This document shows positions 57,657 through 64,000 of a DNA stretch of 64,000 nucleotides, in pieces. Position numbers and translations under genes: made by a program. Source of the DNA: Candidatus Melainabacteria bacterium (GTDB lineage Bacteria > Cyanobacteriota > Vampirovibrionia > Obscuribacterales > Obscuribacteraceae); NCBI GenBank assembly GCA_016716405.1, contig JADJWK010000002.1, positions 372,001-436,000 of the forward strand. Reading direction: 5' to 3'. The notes under the pieces are model-generated. The model had not been told where the DNA came from, ran no database searches, and was given only the letters and a program-made list of their open reading frames with translations. The number at the start of each line of letters is the position of its first letter. The first letter of the stretch is position 1.

Positions 57657-59297
57657 ATGTATCGACCAAAGAAGCATGTACGCCTGACTGCCCTGACTAC
57701 TGCGCCCAGGGTGGCCGACGTCAAGTCCCTCCTCTCGGAGGCTACCAAAGCCCGTGGCTGTACCGTGGAGCTGCCCTGGCGCAACAAGCGCACCAAGGTC
57801 CACTACAGTCTCACGGTCCGGGTCGAGCTTTCCGGGGGCGACCCGGTATGGACGCTCTATGAAGGAGAGGGGGGCGGCTCCCGGGTCGTCTGGAGCTCCT
57901 CTTTCGAAGATGTGGACCTGCTTTACGACGTGCTTACTCTTTCCATCCCCGAGGAGGTCAGCACTGCTCTTGCCGATGACGAATGGGCGGTGGAAGGAGG
58001 CAGGTCTTCGGCGGCCAGACCTTCGCGCGAAGTAGCCAGTCTCGATGAGAAGCCGCCTGGCTTCTACGAGAGCGGTCTTCTGAAAGAGGAAGATCTCGAG
58101 TATTACAAGCAGAGAGAGCGGGCCAAGCCCGAAGATAGGGAGCCTGTCAGGGCGAAGGAGCCTGAGCCGGCCGCGGCCAGGGAGCCGGAGCCTCAGCCCA
58201 AGCCCCAGCCCAAGGCTGACCCTGAGCCCGAGCCAGCCCCGGCTGCCGCTCCCAATCCGCAGTCATCCGGAGCCTACCCGCAGCAACCCTACCCGGCGCC
58301 TTATCCCATGCCCGGAACTCCATACAGCTCAGGCGCCTATCCGGTACCTCCGGGATACGGCTACCCGCCCGGCTACCCGCAGGGCTATCCACCGGGCTAT
58401 CAGTATCCGCCCGGGTATCCGCCCCATGGCTACCCGCCGGGCTACCCACCGCAGGGGTATCCGGGCTATCCCCCGGCTGCCGGGACCGTCGCCGTACAAC
58501 CCGGCGGAGTCCCTCCGGGTCAGGTCGACACTCCCGGTATGGCGGCTGCAGGAGAGACTGCCGGTGGCGAAGGAAGCAAGAATCGACCCAATGTGAAGCT
58601 CGGGCAGTTCCTGGTGGAATCCGGTCTTGTGCCTCAACTGACAGTGGACGCCGCTTTGCAGCTGCAGGATCTGGTCCGCACCGGGGCCCTGCCTACGGCG
58701 AAAGCTGCCGAGGCGGTCCGCCGAGCGCATGTGCGGGGAGGGCAGGTAGACCCGGCTATAACAGCCATCGGGCGGCAGGCCAGGGAAAGCCTCCAGAATA
58801 TCGCCCCGCCCCTGGGGCAGATTCTCGTGGAGGCGGCCATATTGAGGGGACCGGTGCTGCGAAAGGCCCTTTATCTCCAGCAGAAAGTCCGCAATGGAGC
58901 CCTTTCCAGGCAGGAAGCCATCGATTCTCTATGTGCCGAGGTTTTCGGTGTCGGAGGCGAATCGGAGAAAGCCGGCGAGACCCACGAGTCGCAACGGGCT
59001 CTGGATCTGCTCAAGGCAGCCGGGCTGGTGAGCGACTTCGATCTCGAGACGGCCAACAAGGTCAAAGAGAAGCATGGCGGGCGGATAGTCAGTATCCTTG
59101 CCTCGGCGGGCAAGCTCGACAAGACCACGGTCGATGCCGCCATCGAGAGCGTGGAGCTGATCAGCGCCGACAAGCTCAAGCATGATAAGGCGATCATCGC
59201 TCTTCATTACTGCCAGCGCAGCCGGGTCGGCTTGAAAGAGGCCCTTAGCGAGCTGGGCTGGCACGATCCCGGGGAGAACGCCCTTCCGGAGGAGTGA
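57657..59297 (+). CDS. MshEN-like repeat protein with paralogous N-terminal domain
   Basis: About 546 residues from the ATG at 57657 (MYRPKK), as in its paralogue at 36793; GGAG lies 12 bases upstream. Residues about 20-110 are the shared domain (CTVELPWRNKRTK, WTLYEGEGGGSRVVW, LLYDVLTLSI). A Glu/Pro-rich then Pro-Gly-Tyr-rich disordered linker follows. The C-terminal 240 residues hold at least three MshEN-like motifs (KLGQFLVESGLVPQLTVDAA, PLGQILVEAAILRGPVLRKA, ALDLLKAAGLVSDFDLETAN), the first with the Lys at the position normally Arg/Lys. It could be a c-di-GMP receptor without an ATPase. It follows the exporter genes by 109 bp. Confidence 0.75.
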   Translation: MYRPKKHVRLTALTTAPRVADVKSLLSEATKARGCTVELPWRNKRTKVHYSLTVRVELSGGDPVWTLYEGEGGGSRVVWSSSFEDVDLLYDVLTLSIPEEVSTALADDEWAVEGGRSSAARPSREVASLDEKPPGFYESGLLKEEDLEYYKQRERAKPEDREPVRAKEPEPAAAREPEPQPKPQPKADPEPEPAPAAAPNPQSSGAYPQQPYPAPYPMPGTPYSSGAYPVPPGYGYPPGYPQGYPPGYQYPPGYPPHGYPPGYPPQGYPGYPPAAGTVAVQPGGVPPGQVDTPGMAAAGETAGGEGSKNRPNVKLGQFLVESGLVPQLTVDAALQLQDLVRTGALPTAKAAEAVRRAHVRGGQVDPAITAIGRQARESLQNIAPPLGQILVEAAILRGPVLRKALYLQQKVRNGALSRQEAIDSLCAEVFGVGGESEKAGETHESQRALDLLKAAGLVSDFDLETANKVKEKHGGRIVSILASAGKLDKTTVDAAIESVELISADKLKHDKAIIALHYCQRSRVGLKEALSELGWHDPGENALPEE

Positions 59298-59309
59298 GCT
59301 TTAAGCCAG

Positions 59310-60146
59310 GTGAATACCCAGTCCCGGAAATTCGTCTTCTTAGGATTCGGTAATGTCGCCCGTTATGTCAATCGGGCGGTTCAGAATACTGTGAGCCCGT
59401 CCTGTGACCCTAAATTCGGTACCACACGCTCGAGCTCCAGGGCGCCCGATCTGGAGGAGCAGGGAATCTCTCCCATAGTCCTTTCTGACCTGGAGATGGC
59501 GATGCCCGCCCTGTCGGAGGCTTGCCGGGATGCATTCGTCCTGGTCTCCTTCCCCCCCGACCGGAGCCTGGAGGAATCTCTCGGCTCCTGCGTTGCCGGA
59601 GCGAGACGAATTGTCTATATATCCAGTACCGGCGTCTATGGCAGGCGGCGCGGCGTAATAGATGAGAGCACTCCGGTGGACCGTGATGACGAGCACAGCA
59701 CTGCTCGTCTCGAATCGGAAGCGCTGTGGCTCAATAGAGGAGCCACAGTCATCCGGGCGCCGGGGCTCTACGGTCCCGATTACGGGCTTCATCTCAGCCT
59801 GCTTGCCGGCAAGTACCGTCTTCCAGGAGACGGCGAGAGCTATACGTCCCGGATTCATCTGGAGGATCTGGCCAGGATCGTCCTTGCGGTTTTCGAGAAG
59901 GACCTGGCAGGGCGCGTCTTCCTGGCAGGCGACCTCTATCCGTGCACCAAGAAGGAGATTGTGGAATGGCTCTGCCGGCGTCTTGCAATCGAGATGCCGG
60001 GCAGCGTGCCGGTGGAAGAAGTTCACTATACTCAAAGAGGCGACCGTCGCATCGATGCGGGCGCCATTTTGCGGGAGCTCGATCTCAGGCTGCTTTATCC
60101 TACCTTTCGAGAGGGCTTCGCTGCCTTCACCGGGAAAGCTCGATGA
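59310..60146 (+). CDS. SDR-type NAD-dependent epimerase/dehydratase-like protein
   Basis: 278 residues from a GTG. Extended-SDR pattern: FVFLGFGNVARYV is a variant of the GxxGxxG loop, then IVYISSTGVYGRRRGVIDES and SARLE/ESEALWLNRGATVIRA as in YeeZ-like epimerases. IHLEDLARIVLAVFEKDLAG matches the conserved HVDD-type turn. The Tyr-x3-Lys of classical SDRs is not obvious in the aligned position, so catalysis is uncertain. It is 12 nt after the MshEN-like gene and may serve sugar-nucleotide supply or be a regulatory SDR. Confidence 0.78.
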   Translation: MNTQSRKFVFLGFGNVARYVNRAVQNTVSPSCDPKFGTTRSSSRAPDLEEQGISPIVLSDLEMAMPALSEACRDAFVLVSFPPDRSLEESLGSCVAGARRIVYISSTGVYGRRRGVIDESTPVDRDDEHSTARLESEALWLNRGATVIRAPGLYGPDYGLHLSLLAGKYRLPGDGESYTSRIHLEDLARIVLAVFEKDLAGRVFLAGDLYPCTKKEIVEWLCRRLAIEMPGSVPVEEVHYTQRGDRRIDAGAILRELDLRLLYPTFREGFAAFTGKAR

Positions 60147-60306
60147 GAGCGATCTCCGGCACAGCAATGCAGCGATAATCGTGGTATCACTAACGGTGAG
60201 TCTTTTCCCCCGGCAGCAAGCTTATCGGAGCGGAAGGCTGCCCGGTTGACCTCAAACAGCACCAGCCCGAATGCGGTACCAGGGAAAGACCGGGAATAAT
60301 GGATAT

Positions 60307-61053
60307 ATGAGAAAGCTAGCCGCCCTACCCCTGGTCATCATTCTAGCTGCCTTGCCCGGCTCTTTCTCGCCCGGTGCGGCAGTGCCGGCGAGGGTCACAG
60401 GCTGGCGGGTTTCGCAGATGACCAAGCTGAACGGCAAGACGACGGTCTATATCACTCCCGCCGGTATCAAATTGATCAATGATCGTACCGGCATCTATGT
60501 TCTTTTCCTGCCGCCGTATAAGCATGCTGTGGCTGTCAATCCCGGTAATCGCAAGTTCTGCTCTACCCCGATAGAGCGCCTGCAGGACCCATACCGGGAG
60601 ACCAATATGATGTTCAATGGCGGCACCCTCAGGCAGATCGAGCTGGGCTCCTCGAGCCCGACGAAGATCTTCGATATGCCAGCGGTGCAGTATGTAGCCA
60701 CCAGTGCCTTCGCAAGACGTCAAATGGCTGCCGTGAAAGCAGGGAGGATGCCGCCGCGGGCGCCAAAGACCGTAGAATTCGTGGTGATCAGGAACAAGGA
60801 CTGCCAGAGCAGGACCGGAACGCTTCTAACAAGATTCTACGGACTTCCGCAGGTCGATGGTCTGCCCTGCACCTTCAAATTCCGGGATACCAGAGGCAAA
60901 GACCATTCGATCCTGCGCACCCTGAGCATCAAGCCTGTGACTGTCGAGAAGAGTCTCTTCGATATGCCGACAGGCTACACGAAGGCGCCGACCAATGAGA
61001 GTGTTTTCTACGACGGCAAGATCGAGAACGGCCTCGAGATCATGTTTCGTTAG
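60307..61053 (+). CDS. Secreted hypothetical protein
   Basis: About 248 residues from the ATG at 60307, which opens with a signal peptide (KLAALPLVIILAALPGSFSP). The mature part has a beta-rich, DUF4412-like feel: TKLNGKTTVYITPAGIKLIN, FLPPYKHAVAVNPGNRKFCS, TRFYGLPQVDGLPCTFKF, with three Cys that could form a disulfide. No confident family. It resembles proteins that report on a soluble ligand in the periplasm, but I do not assign a function. Its stop is 7 nt from the convergent TPR gene. Confidence 0.68.
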   Translation: MRKLAALPLVIILAALPGSFSPGAAVPARVTGWRVSQMTKLNGKTTVYITPAGIKLINDRTGIYVLFLPPYKHAVAVNPGNRKFCSTPIERLQDPYRETNMMFNGGTLRQIELGSSSPTKIFDMPAVQYVATSAFARRQMAAVKAGRMPPRAPKTVEFVVIRNKDCQSRTGTLLTRFYGLPQVDGLPCTFKFRDTRGKDHSILRTLSIKPVTVEKSLFDMPTGYTKAPTNESVFYDGKIENGLEIMFR

Positions 61054-61060
61054 CAGGCCG

Positions 61061-62524
61061 TCAGGGAATTTTCTGCTTGCGAGTATGGAAGGGCAGCTCG
61101 AAAACCGCATTGCCCACAGGAACGCTTATGATCACGTCCTGATCCCTGGGATTGAGGTAGAAGATCTCGCCGGTGCGAGATTCGAAGGGCTCGAGAGTGA
61201 CGTTGAAACAGTCCTTGAAGCTCGAGTGGTTGGCGCGCAGCATGCCCGTGAGGGCGGTATCGTCTTCGGTGCTGCCGAATAGACCTTCTCTCGACGGATG
61301 TATGCTCAGGCGCTCGGGCACCGTATGAGATACTGCCTTCCACTGCCCGTAGACCCCGAAAACGTTGGGTCCCCTGAAAAGATCATGACCTTCGTGGGGC
61401 ACCAGACCGCGCACTCCCCTGGTCTTCTGGATATTGGCCAGCCAGGGGCGATTCTGGGTAAGGTCCCACATATTTCGCTCTTTTCTTATTCGATCGATAC
61501 TGTTGGGATCAACGGAGCTGAGAACAGTCGGCTTGCCGGCTGGATGATCGGCGTCGACGACGCGGAGCACGGCTTTGCCGAGCTCGTATTCGCTCTGCCT
61601 GTCCGAGACGTTCGTGATCGTGATGAGCACCGCCAGGAGCTCCCATAGATCCACCACGGTCGCCGCTACGCGGACGCCGCCGGCAGTCAGGTAGCGAAAG
61701 GGGAATTCGCTGTCGATGATTTCGCGTGCTCTCGTAGATCCCGGCTTCCACTGGAATTCTACCCGGGACGCGATACTCGTCGGCTGGGTCGTGACCATCG
61801 CGTTCTCTTTGATCAGAGCCGACTCCTCCGAGAGACTCGCGGATTTTTCCCGGTCTCCGTGCTTGTAGAAATAGACTGCCTGCTCCTCGAGGACGGCGGC
61901 GAGATCGAGGCGTTTGAACCCCGGATAGCGTTTGAATATTTCCAGAGCTTCCTCGAGCCGGGGAAGGGCCTCGTCGTGCCAACCGTGCCTGGCACTGGCC
62001 ATACCCAGGGTCTCGACAGCGTAGCCATAGAGCTGGCTGTCTTTCTTGTCCATCCCGGTCAGTATCTCGATCGCTTTGCGGGCATGGTCCATAGCCTTCT
62101 CTTCTTTGCCGAATTCCACCAGACAGGCTCCCAGCGCAGTCAGGCAGCGCGCAAATTCGCTAGAGCGGGAGCCGTATGCCGAGCGGACTCCGCCCCGGCT
62201 CAACTCGAGCGTCTCGTAAGCTTCCTGAAATCGCCCCTGCCTCAAATAGGATTCGCCAAGGGCCAGTCTGCTCATGGCGAGGCGATGCGGTTTGGAGGGG
62301 CTGTTTTTAGCCTGATGCAGAGCGCGCTCGAGATAATCGTCGGCCTTTTCGAACTGCCTCATATAAAGAGCGCGCTCGCCGCTGTCCTGGTCTTTGTGCC
62401 AGCCCTGCTTGTGCTGCGTGTCGGTGGAAGCTCCTGATTCCTCTACAGATCCCGAATAAGCCGAGGCGCCCGACAACAGGAGGACGGCTGATAAAGTGAG
62501 CAGCAGAGGGCAGGAATCTTTCAA
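61061..62524 (-). CDS. Secreted TPR protein with C-terminal beta domain
   Basis: 487 residues from a TTG at 62524. A signal peptide (LLLTLSAVLLLSGASAYSGS) precedes four to five TPRs (MSRLALGESYLRQGRFQEAY, FARCLTALGACLVEFGKEEK, YAVETLGMASARHGWHDEAL). From about residue 255 the rest is beta-rich (RVAATVVDLWELLAVLITIT, DQDVIISVPVGNAVFELPFH), similar to FxLD or immunoglobulin-like outer domains but not assigned. TATAAT in the 57-bp divergent gap with the DUF2207 gene reads on both strands, so the two genes may share a promoter region. Confidence 0.78.
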   Translation of the reverse strand: MKDSCPLLLTLSAVLLLSGASAYSGSVEESGASTDTQHKQGWHKDQDSGERALYMRQFEKADDYLERALHQAKNSPSKPHRLAMSRLALGESYLRQGRFQEAYETLELSRGGVRSAYGSRSSEFARCLTALGACLVEFGKEEKAMDHARKAIEILTGMDKKDSQLYGYAVETLGMASARHGWHDEALPRLEEALEIFKRYPGFKRLDLAAVLEEQAVYFYKHGDREKSASLSEESALIKENAMVTTQPTSIASRVEFQWKPGSTRAREIIDSEFPFRYLTAGGVRVAATVVDLWELLAVLITITNVSDRQSEYELGKAVLRVVDADHPAGKPTVLSSVDPNSIDRIRKERNMWDLTQNRPWLANIQKTRGVRGLVPHEGHDLFRGPNVFGVYGQWKAVSHTVPERLSIHPSREGLFGSTEDDTALTGMLRANHSSFKDCFNVTLEPFESRTGEIFYLNPRDQDVIISVPVGNAVFELPFHTRKQKIP

Positions 62525-62581
62525 GATACCAGATTATAATATTCCGGAGAGTCGATTGTCACTTTGCAACAGGTTTGGATA

Positions 62582-64000
62582 ATGAATTTTTGGCGGCTCA
62601 TTGGCAGCCTGACGGCAGTTTTCCTTTTGGCAACGGCTCCGGCGTTCTGCGAGGCTATTAGCGATTACCGGGCCGATATAGTGCTCGAGCCCAACGGCAT
62701 AGCGAAAGTCAAAGAAGATTTCCAGATCGATTTCACCGGAACACCGCCCCGTCACCACGTCTACCGCAATATTCCGCTGCGCTACACCATCGGCGATGCT
62801 ATCCATAATGTTGACGTCCATTTGAGAACCGTCTCTGTAGGCGGCGTCTCTCCGCCAGAATCGAGCGCCTGGTCGGCAGACGATCTTTTCATAATCAGCA
62901 TCGGTGACAGCAAGAAGCATCTGCTGGGCAAGCAGAAATTTCATATCGAGTACGACATCAATGGTGCCGTCAACTATCTGACCGGCAAGCCCCAGCTCTA
63001 TATGAGCATTACCGGCGATCAAGGTCCGTTCCGAATCGACTCGGCGACTGTCGACCTGCATCTGCCGAGGGGGATCAAGGGCTCGGATGTGCAGGCGTTC
63101 ACTCTTGTGGGGGCGGCCGGCAAGCTCAAGAAATTCGCCGCTCCTGTCAGCGAAGGGACAATCAAGACTTCGGTTCGCGGCATCGGAGCAGGGCAGGGCA
63201 TGACCCTGTCGGTATCGATGCCGCCCGGCTCGGTGGTATTGCCCTCGGTGCTGCAGAGCTTTATCTGGCAGTTGCAGGTTAGCTATCAGGCAATCGCGCT
63301 GCCTCTTGGCACCATGCTTGTGCTGACTGTTTTCTGGGCTCTCTTCGGCAGGGATCAGAGCAACGGAACCGCTCCTGCGGAGGGCTTTCGTCCTCCCGAA
63401 TATCTCACCGCCGCCGAGGCCGGCACTCTCATAGACGAGCGCTGCGATCTCATCGATGTGGTCTCGACGGTCATCGACCTGGCCGTGCGAGGGTTCATAT
63501 CGATCAGGGTGCTTCCTTATAACGGCTTTCTCTATCTCTCCAACCGCGACTATGAATTCCGGCTTCTCAAGTCCGCCAAGGACAGGGATCTGAAGCCTCA
63601 CGAGCAGGTTTTCCTGTCCGCCATGTTCGGCCTGTCCGATACCACATATCTCTCGGCTGTCCGGGGCAACTTCGCCGAGTATCTTCCGATTCTCAGAAGT
63701 CGCATCTATGAAGAGCTGGTTGCCGAAGGCTATTTTGCCAGAGACCCCGAGAACGATCGCAAACAATTCGGTGCCGTGGGAGCGGCGGTAATGGTGGCGG
63801 GGATCGGGCTCCTGGCAGCCTCCGAGTTCCACATCACCGGCCGGGCGACGGCGGTGGGTGTCATCCTCTCCGGTCTGGTGATTGCATTTGCCGCGGGCGC
63901 CATGCCCAGGCGAAAGGCCATGGGCACGAGAGCCGTGGAGCAGTTCCGGGCATTTCAGCGCTTTATCGCCTTCGGCTCCCGGGCCGAGCAGAGCGAATTC
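62582..64000 (+). CDS. DUF2207 membrane protein (3' end beyond window)
   Basis: 473 codons from the ATG at 62582, open to the right edge. A signal peptide (LIGSLTAVFLLATAPAFCEA) is followed by the DUF2207 domain (DIVLEPNGIAKVKEDFQIDF, HHVYRNIPLRYTIGDAIHNV). A membrane helix near 240-260 precedes the conserved inner segment EAGTLIDERCDLIDVVSTVI, and two helices follow near the right edge. It shares the layout and the GTLIDE-x-CDL motif of the protein at 29366-31201. Function unknown. Confidence 0.85.
   Translation, partial: MNFWRLIGSLTAVFLLATAPAFCEAISDYRADIVLEPNGIAKVKEDFQIDFTGTPPRHHVYRNIPLRYTIGDAIHNVDVHLRTVSVGGVSPPESSAWSADDLFIISIGDSKKHLLGKQKFHIEYDINGAVNYLTGKPQLYMSITGDQGPFRIDSATVDLHLPRGIKGSDVQAFTLVGAAGKLKKFAAPVSEGTIKTSVRGIGAGQGMTLSVSMPPGSVVLPSVLQSFIWQLQVSYQAIALPLGTMLVLTVFWALFGRDQSNGTAPAEGFRPPEYLTAAEAGTLIDERCDLIDVVSTVIDLAVRGFISIRVLPYNGFLYLSNRDYEFRLLKSAKDRDLKPHEQVFLSAMFGLSDTTYLSAVRGNFAEYLPILRSRIYEELVAEGYFARDPENDRKQFGAVGAAVMVAGIGLLAASEFHITGRATAVGVILSGLVIAFAAGAMPRRKAMGTRAVEQFRAFQRFIAFGSRAEQSEF

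Noticed and set aside
62534..63832. 432-codon open frame on the minus strand at the right edge
   Set aside because: It is antisense to the DUF2207 gene that starts at 62582, which has a signal peptide, conserved motifs and membrane helices; the antisense product is His/Arg/Gln-rich without any motif.
1..64000. tRNA, rRNA, insertion sequences, prophage or CRISPR elements
   Set aside because: I looked through the intergenic gaps and found no cloverleaf, transposase, integrase or repeat-spacer pattern; short or degenerate elements could be missed without a computed search.

Overview
The window reads as chromosome of a Gram-negative-type bacterium that is moderately GC-rich. Signs of a cell envelope with an outer membrane are a TonB-like C-terminal domain protein, a lipoprotein with a lipobox, and many signal peptides. 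The mix of LL-diaminopimelate aminotransferase, a PII-like protein, many TPR/kinesin-light-chain proteins, a eukaryote-like Ser/Thr kinase, TPR-caspases and large GT-C membrane glycosyltransferases reminds me of non-photosynthetic Cyanobacteriota (Obscuribacterales/Vampirovibrionia). This is an inference from gene content with modest confidence; there is no rRNA or marker gene here to settle it. I see no tRNA, rRNA, CRISPR array, insertion sequence or phage gene.

Layout. 1-6.4 kb: partial unknown gene, peptide ABC ATPase, 3-hydroxyacyl-CoA dehydrogenase, a TPR/glycine-zipper protein followed by a TonB-like protein, and a single-domain response regulator. 6.4-14.7 kb (minus strand): unknown protein; an atypical signal peptidase I fused to TPRs and abutting an orphan N6-adenine DNA methylase; a 0.5-kb non-coding stretch packed with inverted repeats; a DUF4388/degenerate GGDEF protein; and dapL. 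14.8-23.3 kb: transmembrane Ser/Thr kinase with a HEAT-like outer domain, HI0933-type flavoprotein, TPR proteins, a 48-aa Cys-pair protein next to a divergent PII-like protein, a fungal-type cytosine deaminase and an acyltransferase. 23.2-32.9 kb: GT-C membrane protein, FecR-like protein, TPR lipoprotein, sodium:solute symporter, DUF2207 membrane protein and two secreted TPR proteins. 33.1-38.2 kb (minus): multi-receiver diguanylate cyclase, a protein with MshEN-like repeats, and homogentisate dioxygenase. 38.3-41 kb: LRR protein and a frameshifted amino-acid permease. 41-48.3 kb: membrane TPR protein facing a minus-strand run of quinone oxidoreductase, proC, a membrane protein and two tandem TPR-caspases. 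48.4-60.1 kb (plus): one long collinear series with GT-C glycosyltransferase, GT2, TPR protein, unknown, ABC-2 ATPase, EF-hand protein, two ABC-2 permeases, a second MshEN-like-repeat protein and an SDR epimerase. 60.3-64 kb: secreted proteins and a second, right-truncated DUF2207 gene.

The most interesting threads are: (i) three paralogues sharing an apparently undescribed N-terminal domain, two with MshEN-like (possible c-di-GMP receptor) repeats, one of them beside a diguanylate cyclase; (ii) a signal peptidase whose catalytic Lys position is Arg, fused to TPRs and joined end to end to a DNA methylase; (iii) tandem TPR-caspases at the end of a metabolic gene run; (iv) a calcium-binding EF-hand gene inside an ABC-2 export operon; (v) a tiny Cys-pair protein paired with a PII-like protein lacking key ligand residues. 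Genes are tightly packed, and most convergent neighbours overlap or almost touch at their 3' ends.
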